64,000 bases of DNA, taken from the NCBI GenBank assembly GCA_964006375.1, contig OZ023267.1:81200182-81264181 (forward strand), in the 5' to 3' direction. The notes beneath the pieces are model-generated. The model was not told the origin of the DNA and made no database searches. It was given only the letters and a program-made list of their open reading frames with translations. The position numbers were made by a program, and so were the translations under genes. Every line of letters begins with the position of its first letter. The first letter of the stretch is position 1. Positions 25,533-35,763 of the stretch are shown here, piece by piece. Source of the stretch: Tillus elongatus. Lineage: Eukaryota; Arthropoda; Insecta; Coleoptera; Cleridae.

Positions 25533-25553
25533 CCCCCCCCCCCCCCCCCCCCC
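25533..25553 (-). promoter_or_regulatory. Polypurine tract (G21)
   Basis: Twenty-one C in a row on the plus strand, i.e. G21 on the coding strand, 5 bases before the LTR start TGTAATGG. Its position identifies it as the plus-strand primer site of the retrotransposon. A pure-G run this long is unusual and may have expanded after insertion or by sequencing error. Confidence 0.7.
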
Positions 25554-25742
25554 ACCCTCTACACTAAAAAAGGTTTTTTTTCTCTGCATCAAAACAAAAT
25601 TAACCATCGTCTTCGCGAGGTTGAGCCTTAAGATCATTTGCTTGCCAGACACCCCTGAACCCATCACGATCTTTCAACTCAAGTCCAGGGTGACACACGT
25701 CTGGAAATTACAAAGGGACCGACATAGCGAGCGCCAACTTAG

Positions 25743-26165
25743 CTAAAAATGCTTGGCAGCGTCCGACAAAACGTAGTTCCTATGCCAAACCAATTGATCC
25801 TCAGCATACTGTACGTCACGGTGTCTTAAATCGTAGACCCTCTTATTCCTTTTGTAAGCCTTTGCTAAACGCCTCTTGACGTCCTCACATACCCTGGCCA
25901 AACGACTGTCTGCCATCAACATTTTGCCGATTAAACTGAATTTCCCCCTCTCTAAAGCCTGAGCCCTTATCGGGGATCTCGCGCCCAAAACACTATAAAG
26001 TTTGGAATGAACCCAATGACCACATGTCTGGTCAACGAATAACATAACCAATTCTCGACAAATTTTTATCCCATGTCTTATGATTGTCAGGCGCATATGA
26101 TCTTGCATAGTCTTGATCACCTTATTTACACTTTCACAAGGATTCGCCTGTGCGTGGTAGTAGGC
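25743..26165 (-). pseudogene. Integrase C-terminal remnant (gypsy)
   Basis: ANPCESVNKVIKTMQDH (about 26,150-26,100) is the block around the catalytic Glu (usually ANPxERxNR). It is followed by a helical linker and AYKRNKRVYDLRHRD...LVWHRNY (about 25,850-25,780), the entry to the GPY/F-type C-terminal domain. The segment joins almost directly to RNase H sequence, so the zinc-binding domain and the two catalytic Asp of the core have been deleted. Without them no strand transfer is possible. Confidence 0.75.
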
Positions 26166-26168
26166 GGT

Positions 26169-27260
26169 TTACTTAAACGCAATGTTGTGAGACTTCATCA
26201 GGGAAACAAACTCGGAAGATTTTCTCCCCTTCCTATGGACTATGTCAAAGTCGTATTCCTGTAACTTCAAAGTCCAACGGGCCAATCTGCCCGAAGGTTT
26301 CTGCAAATTGTGCAACCAAATCAGAGACCAATGATCAGTCACAACAGTAAAATGTGAACCCTCAATATATGAACGAAGTTTCTCTATCGCCCAAATCACT
26401 GCAAGACATTCTCGCTCAGTGGTGAAATATTTCCACTCGATTCCAGACAACGAGCGCCTCAGATAGGCGATAACTCTCTCAGATTCATCAGAATATTTTT
26501 TCGACAAAACTGTACCCAAGCCGTAAGCTGACGCATCTGTCTGGACGGAGAAAGGAAGTTCGAAATTAGGACAGGACAGAATTGGGGTGGAAACAAGACT
26601 TGATAGCGATAATGGCTTCGTCATGCTTAGGCGTCCAAACAAACTTGGCGTTCTTCTTAAGAAAGCCTGTTAAAGGAGATATTAAGCCAGAAAAGTTTGT
26701 AGCAACTTGCTGTACCGATTATCCTACGAACCTCCTGAACTTTAGTTGGCGTTGGAATCTGAAGAATAGAGTTTACCTTTTCCGGGTCCACATGCAGGCC
26801 ACTCTCATTGACAATATATCTTAAGTAGCTAAGCTTCCTCCTACAAAAATTACACTTGTCCCTACTCAACTAATTACAGCTTCAGTGAGACGAGGGAACA
26901 CCTCAGAAAGAATTTCTATATGCTCTTCGAAAGTCTGAGTCACCACAACTATGTCATCAAGATAACAGAACACGTGGGGTTCTAAATCGCAACCCAAAAC
27001 TCTGTCGATTAGGCGCTGCCACGTAGCTGGTGAATTTGACAATCCAAACGGTATTCTCTTAAATTGATAATGACCTTTAAACACTGGAAAAACTGTAAGA
27101 GGCCTAGATTCCTCAGCAACCTTGATCTGGAAAAAGGCGGATTTTACGTCCAAATTCGACAGATACCTAGCATCGCGTAACCTATCCAAAATAGAGTTAA
27201 TGGGAGGAAGAGGATACGCATCACGACGGGTGACTCTATTAAGCTTGTGGTAGTCCCATT
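26169..27260 (-). pseudogene. Reverse transcriptase and RNase H (gypsy)
   Basis: RT begins with YHKLNRVTRRDAYPLPPIN (about 27,240), then YLSNLDVKSAFFQI with a catalytic Asp, IPFGLSNSPATWQRLID, and CYLDDIVVV (about 26,970) with the catalytic YLDD. After a break come CNFCRRKLSYLRYIVNESGL and the connection domain. RNase H follows: PFSVQTDASAYGLGTVLSKK (first Asp, about 26,550), ERECLAVIWAIEKLRSYIEG (Glu) and FTVVTDHWSLIWLHNLQKPS (TDH). Breaks at about 26,870 and 26,650 split the frame, and the RT N-terminus is joined to protease by a deletion near 27,260. Confidence 0.85.
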
Positions 27261-27366
27261 AAAGTACTTATCAATAAAGTTGTTTAAAAGTTTTCCTGTT
27301 CCGGAGTTGAAGAACTACGTGGTTTCAAAACCTCAACAAGCGCACCGGTTCACACAAGGAAAAAGT

Positions 27367-27714
27367 TCAGTCAAAAAAGTCTGAGGCAATGCCCATCCTG
27401 ATCCAAAAATCAATTCCCAAAATGAGAGTATGAGCTAACTCTGGAATGACGAGAACACTGATGACCTTCTTGCGGTGACGTAACCTAATAGGGACCTGCA
27501 ATGAACCAAGCACCTGACAGCGCTCACCGTTCGCGACGATAACACTCCTACTAGCAGACGAATCCAGGTTAGAAACACCTAAGTTGCGCAGAAGATTCCA
27601 ACCTTTGCCGCCCAATATAGTATTTCTAGCAGCAGAGTCTAAGAGACCCAAAATATTCGTGCCCAAAGGAGAAACTTCAACATAAGGTCGCTGATCGTTG
27701 GCGACCTGAGACAA
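27367..27714 (-). pseudogene. Aspartic protease (gypsy), catalytic triad altered
   Basis: PLGTNILGLLDSAARNTILG holds the active-site loop. Retroviral and gypsy proteases use D-S/T-G; here the codons read D-S-A (GAC TCT GCT), so the conserved Gly is replaced by Ala. Downstream hydrophobic strands (VIPELAHTLILGIDFWIRMG) match the ILG..FW...G region that closes the protease fold. The frame lies between gag and RT as expected. Confidence 0.75.
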
Positions 27715-27786
27715 GACAAGTCTAAAACATGTCTGATCCTATGTCTGATGCGGCCGCCGGCGATGAAGACGAAAGCCGGTCCCCCA

Positions 27787-28930
27787 CTAAGGCCTTACCC
27801 CGTTTCTCGAAGGAGAACGAGTATACTTAAGACAAGATCTCATAGTATGATTGGGGGTACCACACCTGTAGCAATGTTTTTTGCGTGGTCTATCGCAGTC
27901 AAGAGCTCTATGGCCTGAGCCCTGACAGTTCCAACACACTATATCCAACTGAGCCGAGCCATTACTAATGTAAGCCAAGCCCGGCTCTATCATCCCTAAC
28001 CACCACGAGTCGGAGGAGTAAATGTTTCTATACTCTCCTTTCTAGCCTCGAGCTTTCTACCCAACTTCAGTACAGATGATTGACCGATTTCACACTGGCA
28101 AGACCCAACTGACTCTGATAAAAGGGAGAAGTATTCATCAACAAGATGTTGAGGCGCGTCTTCTCACCAACCGATATCGTCAACCTGTTGAACATGCTGT
28201 ACATAATAGTCAGGTACATACCCATATTCTCGCTCGGACCCTGAGTCCTGATATCATCGAAGAGTTTATCGTTATACTCTGCAGGCTGGAATTGCAGACG
28301 AAGTTCAGACACTAAGCCTGACCAAGTTGACACCTCGACCTAATGGACCGATACCAAATTAAGGCTTTTCCTACAAATAAATCAGAAGCAGAGTTAAGTA
28401 ATTGCTCATTGGATGCATTCCTGGAATTCGCAGCTGTTGTATCTCTCCTAGAAAAACATTTAATGACATTCGAGGCCTATCACTAGTGAATTTAGTAAAG
28501 TTCCACTTAGACACGGGCACATTTCGTGGTTGGACAGCTACAGCGTTATTCCCTCGTCCGTAATTGCTATGGACCTTTCTGCCCTACCAAAATAATGCAA
28601 AAGTTTGGTGAATATTTTTAAATAAGATGACGAAGTATCAGAGACAGAACGCGCCAACCATAGTCTTGATTTCTTCCATCTTAGCTGTCAAAACGTCACT
28701 ATCGTCGTCAAAGGAAAAGGGATGCTTTGATAATTCATATCGGACGCTCGCTCCAACCTGAAAAAGGACCTCAACCTACTCCTCATCTCCTGCACAGTAA
28801 GTCCACACAGCCCCTACACTTCAATTCGTATTCCAACTCTGAACGGTCAAGTCGGTTCACGTCCAATTTTCCCTCCATATTTACAAGAAAAAAAAAGAAA
28901 CAAATCCCAAAGCGAATGACTCGTTAATAT
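27787..28930 (-). pseudogene. Gag with two CCHC zinc knuckles (gypsy)
   Basis: CWNCQGSGHRALDC and CYRCGTPNHTMRSC (27,960-27,840) are tandem C-x2-C-x4-H-x4-C nucleic-acid-binding knuckles, followed by an Arg/Ser-rich tail. Upstream, a capsid-like block (28,333-28,067) contains LRLQFQPAEYNDKLFDDIRT and ENMGMYLTIMYSMFNRL, typical of gypsy capsid C-terminal domains. Frames are broken between the blocks, and the N-terminal region up to about 28,930 is only weakly readable. Confidence 0.7.
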
Positions 28931-29056
28931 TTATTTCTCCAAACCTACCAAACACAAACCAAGCCAGCGAACAAGCAAACAGAACTGGCCGAGAAAATTG
29001 GAGCAAAAAAACGACATAGCAAACTCGGGTCTAACCAGACGTCCCAACAAAAACGG

Positions 29057-29074
29057 GCCCCACGTTGGGCGCCA
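29057..29074 (-). promoter_or_regulatory. Primer-binding site, tRNA-Lys type
   Basis: The minus strand reads TGGCGCCCAACGTGGGGC immediately inside the right LTR. This is the classic Lys-tRNA-primed site. It fixes the LTR border at 29,075 and the element's orientation. Confidence 0.9.
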
Positions 29075-29392
29075 CATAAGTACTTGCTACACTCTTTTCT
29101 CATGCAAAAAATTATTATGAAGCAACGCCAGATAAAAGATAAATAACACCCAAAGCTCTATACATTCAATTCCCTACAGGTCCGCGCGCTTGGAATGGTG
29201 CCCACGTGCGACCGTGACGTTGCATGCTTTAGTGAAGATGGGGTGGATCTAAGGATCTGAAAAGAATTATATTGAAAAAAAACCTAATCTCAACTAATTT
29301 TCCATGGGCGCCACTGACCAAAGCATCTTGGTCAGGAGGTTCTAGGTGGTACGGATACACACGCGCAGACAAAACTGCAATGTCGGAGCACA
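29075..29392 (-). repeat. 5' LTR remnant, cut at the Penelope-like element
   Basis: The match to 23,084-23,390 ends abruptly at ...gagcacaacac, where the Penelope-like element begins. The expected continuation (tacaaatcaaaccag) is not found to the right of that element. Confidence 0.7.
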
Positions 29393-29395
29393 ACA

Positions 29396-30776
29396 CTGGT
29401 TCGGCTATAGATTCTCCAACATATAACTTGGCAAAGTGGTTGTCAAACGAGTTTAAAAGACTACCTATTAAACAGAAAAGTTGTTCGGTGCTAAATTCCC
29501 TTGATTTTATTGATAAAATTAAAGATGTTAAATTATTGGAAGGAGAGAATTTGATGTCATTCGACGTGACGTCATTATTTCCTAGTGTACCCACAAAACA
29601 AACGTTGGAGTATTTGGAAGAATTATTAAAATTGAACAATATAAGTCAAGACGTCTGCAAAGAATATTTAACTCTAACTAGCATTTGTATAAAACAAAAT
29701 ATTTTCCAATTTAACAATGAGTTCTTTGAACAAACTGAAGGCACAGCTATGGGCAATCCATTATCGCCTTTTATTGCAGATTTGTTTATGAGCAGATTTG
29801 AGACGGATTTAAAAAATAAAAGTGGGTATTTCCCTAGAGTTTGGTTGCGTTATGTCGATGATATTTTTGCAGTGTTTGACACAAATACATGTAAGGTAGA
29901 AGAATTTACTGAAAAATTAATAGTCAATTTGATTCAATAAAATTTACCCACGAAATAGAAATTAACAATAAACTTTCGTTCCTAGATGTACTAGTTATTA
30001 AAAATAAAAATAAAGGCTCGCTTGAATTTGATGTCTATAGGAAGGAAACGGCTACTATTAATTATATTCCTAATGACTCACACCATACGTTTGCACAAAA
30101 AACGGCTAGTTTCAATTTCTTAGTAAATAGATTGAGAAATTTTCCGTTGAGTAAAAATAGATTTAATACAGAATTAAAATACATAAAACATGTGGCGAGA
30201 TATAACGGTTACTCGGATGGTTTAATAGACAAATTAGTTAACAAACACAGAACAAAGAAGTTGATATCTGAATGTACGACATTTAAGAATGATAAAATCG
30301 AGAAAAAATTTGTATGTTTACCTTATGAACCACGAATCACAAAGGGTTTGGAAAGTATTTTTAAGAAAGCTGATTTACATTTGACGTTTTCGACGAAAAG
30401 TAATTTAAAAAATTTGTTGGGTAATACGAAAGACAAAGACAAAGTCACTGAAATGTCCGGAATTTATGAGATTAGTTGCAAAGATTGTGATCTTAAATAC
30501 GTGGGCCAAACTAGGAGAAACATAGCCACCAGATTTCGTGAACATCTCGCACAGTTACGATATGGTACGGTGGACAAATCTTGTGTGGCACAACATATGT
30601 GGGATAATAACCACCACATTGACAAAGAAAATTTGAAACTTGTCAAAAATGTCAGACATCAAACTATGCTTGATTCATTAGAAAGTATTTTTATATTAAG
30701 GTCTATTAAGAACAAAACTTCATTAAATCGTGCGCCACCTGTAATTTCTAGCCCATTGTTTGCTCTTTGCATTTGA
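29396..30776 (+). pseudogene. Penelope-like RT plus GIY-YIG endonuclease, one frameshift
   Basis: The RT part (29,396-29,940) starts inside the polymerase at IDSPTYNLAKWLSNEF. It contains LMSFDVTSLFPSVP (first catalytic Asp), EQTEGTAMGNPLSPFIADLF and RYVDDIFAVF with the YVDD pair. One base is missing near 29,915 (GAAAAATTAATAG), after which the frame resumes with KFTHEIEINNKLSFLDVLV. The endonuclease lies near the C-terminus: GIYEISCKDCDLKYVGQTRR (from about 30,460) combines GIY and YVG with the Cys-x2-Cys insert typical of these elements, followed by R..EH and a His-rich segment. The protein primes reverse transcription at nicked DNA. Only truncation and this one frameshift prevent expression. 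Confidence 0.88.
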
Positions 30777-31344
30777 CCGCTTAAATACTCATAATTAGTC
30801 TGGTAGAATAATAAATTATGGTCAATAACTCGACCGGTTTATACATATACTAATCACTATGTTTGTCTTGATTTAAATACCTGTTCGGTTTTTGTATCTA
30901 TGTAGTCAATATAAATATTTTCACGTAGAATTAAAATCAATATTTAGTTTTTGTGGAGTATTTTAGTTGAACTATTTTTCCTTTGTTAAAGGTAACACGG
31001 TGAGACAGACATCTGGGTTTTATTTTTCTATTTTTAAAAGAGATGATTTGAGTTTATGTTGTTTATCTCAGCAGATGTCTTTATCGGCATAAACCAATAT
31101 CCACATTGTAAAGTTCTAGATCGAAAGGAAACGTGCTGTTTCTTTAAAGAACGCCGGTCCTTTTTAAACCTATATTAGATAAGGGTCATAAATTTGTCGA
31201 CCAAAAGATTAAAGCAGGTCTCCGACCTGTTTCACTGCGCAATAAACAAACGATCGTTCTTGGACGACAACTTTCCTTCGGACTAGTTCGTTTTCTTTGA
31301 CGCGATATAAATATACGGGATCTAGTTTTTTATGTTAGAATTTT

Positions 31345-31392
31345 TCTTCCTCTGAAGATGTTGACTTGGTCAACGAAACGATCGTAAGGTCT
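31345..31392 (+). ncRNA. Hammerhead ribozyme of the Penelope-like element
   Basis: CTGAAGA (31,351) fits the CUGANGA core. Stem II is GTTGAC-ttg-GTCAAC (six perfect pairs), followed by GAAA. Stem III is very short (AC...GT around GATC), the cleavage triplet is GTA, and AGG after it pairs with CCT before the core to begin stem I. This is a type I layout with a minimal stem III, as known for Penelope-like elements. All core bases appear intact. Confidence 0.75.
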
Positions 31393-31498
31393 CTGAAATA
31401 TGTGTTGTGGTGATTTGGGTGTTCTCCAAGTGTACTTATTAGTGCTCATCACAGGTTCCAGTTTTCACATAGTAATTGTAATTAGTAACTATTAATTT

Positions 31499-31678
31499 AT
31501 GAAATCTACGCTCGACACCTTGGATGACAATGACACCGATAACAACAAGTTCAACGGGAAGACTGCAAAAGTAAACAAACATATATCTAAACTGCCGAGG
31601 GAAGTGACGCCAATTAACACATTGGGTGGTATTGGTTCTGGGTCAATGCCTGAGCTCCGACGTTTTCGCTCGTTTTAA
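31499..31678 (+). other. Short open frame of unknown origin (59 codons)
   Basis: The ATG at 31,499 opens MKSTLDTLDDNDTDNNKFNG, then a Lys-rich part and a Gly/Ser segment, ending in TAA at 31,678. It is strikingly hydrophilic and GC-richer than its surroundings. It follows the end of the Penelope-like element directly. It could be an exon, a piece of another element, or chance. Confidence 0.25.
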
Positions 31679-32250
31679 CACGTTGATTTTATGATTATTC
31701 TTTTTCGCTCTCCGGTAGTCTCCAGCCGCACTGGCTAGAAATATAAACACATTTAAACGGACAGGCATATTTGGCAAATCTCATTTTTGACCGGGACATA
31801 ACGTGTGCGACTTTTAAGCTGTGTAAGTAATGTAAGGATGAAAATTGAAGATTCCATACACTTTTTTAGATATTTTTGGATGGTTTCTTGTTAAAGATAC
31901 TCTTACTTTTATAGATGTATTTTTTTTTATTTTTAAATAAGTTTTTGGATTGATTTGATTATTTGATTGGGAAGTCAATGACCATTTGACCCTATTGTCA
32001 AGCCGCCACTGCTCCTGACTCCCTCTAAGTTCTTAATTTTGAACTATGGTAAAAATGTAAACTAAGATTTCTATTTATGCATTAAATCTTATTTTCCCAT
32101 GAACGCTTTTGCTTGACGTATGATCGGCAGAATATACTGTCTTTTAAATAAATTGATTTGCCTGCTTGTGCTGATTTAGATAAAAATAATTAAATCTCAA
32201 ACCTTGATTCCTCGCTAATGGTGGTGGGTATCCTTAAATGTAGGTATTCT

Positions 32251-32320
<70 letters not shown>

Positions 32321-33096
32321 TGTTTATCTTGTAATTTATTACGTTAAAAACTTCATGTAACCTCTTCTGTTTGTTTTAGTGACACAATGGATCTTCTTTA
32401 CACAATATATACTTTAAAATATTTATATTCAAATGAGAAGCAATACTGACGCTATTCTGGCGTCTGAATTTATTTTTCAACCACCCACAATAATTCATAA
32501 CAAAAGCGGAAATGTTGCTCAAATTCATCTAATGTGCGATATCAAGGCATCGTTTCTTGACATTAATTAATACATATTTTGACAGCTGTTCATCCGGTAA
32601 GTTTAAACATCATTAATCTTAAAAATGACATTTGGCCTAACCTTACTTCTTAGACATAACCATAGTCAACAATAAATTTATAAATTAATGAAGTTTATAT
32701 GCTGCAATTTTGATTTAAAAGGTTCCACAACACAAACACTGTCTTTGGTAAACTCCAGTTCATTGTTCACATAAATAAAATATAAACTTACATCTAAGTA
32801 CATTATACAAAGTGTTTGTTCATTACCTTTAGGTAATTGATTTAGAACATAATTCTTTGGTATGTATTTCATGCTTAAGAGTTTAATCTATTTGCAGATA
32901 GATTTTTGGCTCTTTTAAATTCATTTAAACTGAGATGCTTTCCAAATTTGCTAGTTCTAAATTTTAAAAATTTTATTAATGATCATTTTAACAAATTATG
33001 GCTTTATATCTTTCATTGCTTATCCAAATAACACTGACTAACAATAATAGAGAATATGCTTGTATATTAATGTTATTATTTTGTTTTCTGTTTTAG
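31679..33096. other. Spacer with a (TA)n tract and a hAT-type terminus
   Basis: The strand opposite to 32,002-32,013 reads CAGTGGCGGCTTG, a hAT-like terminus without a visible partner. No gene is recognised. Confidence 0.35.
32253..32319. repeat. (TA)n microsatellite
   Basis: About 67 bp of pure TA. Confidence 0.95.
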
Positions 33097-33171
33097 TGTA
33101 AAGTAAAATATGTCGAACGATGTGGATATGTATACAATCTACAGAGAACCCATATGCATTACGTGTAAACC
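33097..33171 (+). other. Candidate host-gene exon with start codon
   Basis: A pyrimidine-rich tract ending TTCTGTTTTAG (33,096) looks like a good splice acceptor. The ATG at 33,110 opens 20 codons beginning MSNDVDMYTIYREP and including ICITCK, and the stretch ends AACC|GTAAGTATT, a near-perfect donor at 33,172. It lies outside any mobile element I can recognise. The product is unknown, and no further exon could be assigned by eye. Confidence 0.4.
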
Positions 33172-33364
33172 GTAAGTATTGTACTTACTACTGACCAGTG
33201 GTACTACTACAACCCCCCATTGCTAATCTGACCCCCCAATTTTGTAGATCTGACAATCTATATTATCAAAGTAATAATCGAAACTCAACGTTATCATACT
33301 AGTTTCCGTAAGGGTTTTCATTTTTGTTTTTATAGAAATGTATATGGCCTTTGCATTTCCCAGC

Positions 33365-33385
33365 ACAATATATATACATATACAT

Positions 33386-33463
<78 letters not shown>

Positions 33464-33600
33464 ATATAAAAATCGAAACTGACCCCGGATATGGGTTCTA
33501 GGGGCCCAAATTCGCGCTCATTTGCAAAATTTTTTGCAAAGTCTCACCATCGATACCTCTCTCTTAGTGGTTTTTTTAAAATAAAAATTCACTAAAAGGA
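33365..33600 (-). repeat. Partial third copy of the 45.26-46.58 kb repeat family, with (TA)n
   Basis: Read on the minus strand, ggggtcagtttcgatttttatatgtttatata matches 45,370-45,395 (ggggtcagttaaattttttatatgtttatata). The adjoining hairpin TTAGTGG...ATTCACTAA matches 45,263-45,293. The microsatellite (about 33,391-33,460) sits at the same junction in both copies. Confidence 0.6.
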
Positions 33601-33659
33601 AAACGCACCAAGGCGCTATCAAAAATAGGTTCTAAGGGCTCAACCAATATTGACTAAGA

Positions 33660-35497
33660 TATTATTAACTAACAGGGTTTATTAGGCCATGCGAGATCTC
33701 GTAAGCTTTACAGTGGCAAATACAAATTTAAATGTCCACTAATCTTGTACAGAAAAAAAGGGATTCCAATAAGCCTCAACAAAAATGTTCTAATATTACT
33801 TCAATTTCTAAAAGATCTAATTCACTGTTAGATAACAAACCACAATTGACCAACTAACTAATTTACCTGTCCTGAAGAGAATTTAATTCATCAGATTAAA
33901 ATATTACCTGAAGGGATGACTATCACCAATTACACTAACTAAATTTCAAAAATTGTAAACTTATTTACAAGCCGTTATCGGCGCACCAAGTATTACGTCT
34001 TATGATTGCTGGTGCAAGCTCTTAAGGGACGCACATAAATTAAAATGATAGGGCAAACCTGTGATTGCTGATTTTTCTTCTGCTGAGGTTATAAGGATTG
34101 GTTTATACAGGAATTAATTAATCGATTTGTTCCAATTTATCACGGTAGTACAGCTACACAACTCCTACTGATGTAGATTCGGGGTTCGACACGGACCAAA
34201 CTGCTACACAGCAACACCAAAAATGTGTCGAGCACCAGTTGGTTGCAGACACACACTTAATCCCAATCAAATGGAGAAATAAATAAGTCCAAACGGTGTA
34301 TGCTACAATAAAAGCTGACTAGATGTTAAAAGAAAAATTATCACCTTTACTCTTGGAAGTGGATTATGCTTCGAACAAAACAACTAGAACTTCCCGTAAG
34401 GCACGTGTTTATACTGCCATAGATCACAAATCCCTTACTGTCATATGCAACCAAATATTCATATATACCTGCATACCATATAACACTGTTAAAATTATAC
34501 CAATTTTACTAGTAACCAATTTCCATTCAAACTACCATCATTCGGGGCACCTATGTCTCTCAGTGAACCTAATTCAACATCCGCCCTGTTAAATCGGCTT
34601 GAGGATCTTCTGCGACAAGAGTATGAAGGCCTCTACGGGTATTACAGACAACTAAAATTCCAGGTCCATCTCAACTTTACATAATTCTATAAAAATGGGT
34701 GTGTAGAATACACTTGGAATGCAACACACTAATAAAATCAATGACCAGCTCGACGACGACTTCCCAAATTCATCGAAATTTTCCAACAAGGTTACCATTA
34801 AAAATTTCTCAAATAATATGTACAACTTTTCTATACAGCTGTTAACTAGCATCGACATAACCTTACTAACAGAATATTCTCAAATAAATAATTACCCATA
34901 CAATCTTTCTGTGCTTGAGGAGCCGCTAATTAATATTCTTACATAAAATTTCTCAAACAAGATATTCTCTGGCCGAAAGTTCGTTCATTTCTCTCCCCTC
35001 ACTCATTATGAATTTTTCCTACTATCAAACCAAAAAAGGAAACCCCTTTTTTCCTCTTTATGGTGATTAGATTCCTCAGGGACGACCCATACAAAGATAA
35101 TTTGCATACCAACAGGCAGAATTCCGCTCAAGTTTTCAAAAATAAAATATCTAAAAAAATTTCTAGAGTCTTTCCGAATTATAAAGTCGCCATATATCAA
35201 GAGGTTGCATCTACCAACGTAAATCACACGCGTCTAAAGCACAAAAAAAAATACCCTCAGACAGGCAACGCCATTGGCAACCACAAGTAGATAGACGAAA
35301 TCAATCCACACAACACATGTTCAGAGAAAGACTAGATCTGCGGAGTTAGATAACCCGCTATACCACTAAGAGTATTTATGGTTGTATATAAGTGTATTCT
35401 ACTGGCGAGAATGCAAGAGTAGAACAAATCTGCTCATGATTCATGGGTTTAATCAAAAGTGCAAATTTGTAACGATGGTTGAAAATCAACGGTTACA
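33660..35497 (-). repeat. LTR of the 23-29 kb gypsy family (solo or displaced outer part)
   Basis: Colinear with 23,691-25,527 over about 1.8 kb with scattered substitutions and small indels. On the minus strand it starts TGTAACCGTTGATTTTCAACC at 35,497. It lacks the 600-bp part matching 23,084-23,690. It is either a truncated solo LTR or the outer part of the same element's 5' LTR, separated by later insertions and a deletion. The immediate flanks (gtag / tgtt) do not match as a target duplication, so I cannot decide. Confidence 0.65.
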
Positions 35498-35763
35498 TGT
35501 TGTTTTCACCTATTCTGACTGCCTTTCCAGGCTACGGAAATGGGATATGGCTAGTATCCGACTGCACTTTCAGTTTCGGCTTCGGTTTCGGCAAGTTTCG
35601 GCGCTAAATTAGAGTTTCGGTTTAGTTTCGGTTTCGGCAGAAAATCTGCAGAAAGTACCACCGAAACCGAGATTACGTTCGTATAGGCTTTCGTGCGGCC
35701 GTCGGTAGCGATCTGCATAGGGAAGAGTGTCGAGTCGACGAGACTAGGAGACTACGCTCATAC

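Larger units (their letters stand above)
23084..29392 (-). mobile_element. Ty3/gypsy LTR retrotransposon, degenerate
   Basis: Minus-strand order from the right: partial 5' LTR (29,075-29,392), tRNA-Lys-type primer site, gag with two zinc knuckles, protease, RT, RNase H, integrase C-terminus, G21 polypurine tract, 3' LTR (23,084-25,527). The LTR borders are set by the primer site: catAAGTA begins both at 29,075 and at 23,084. Multiple stops, a deletion of the integrase core and loss of most of the right LTR make it inactive. The right LTR stops where the Penelope-like element begins. Confidence 0.8.
29393..31480 (+). mobile_element. Penelope-like element, 5'-truncated, with 3' hammerhead
   Basis: The element has RT followed by a GIY-YIG endonuclease, then about 700 bp of untranslated 3' sequence containing a hammerhead core, and ends near caggttcca at about 31,470. 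The 5' border is abrupt within the RT gene. This order is diagnostic of endonuclease-bearing Penelope-like elements. Confidence 0.85.

Noticed and set aside
25533..25553. C21 run as an assembly gap or a glycine-rich protein on the other strand
   Set aside because: Its position directly before an LTR start fits a polypurine tract better. The glycine run is only its translation.
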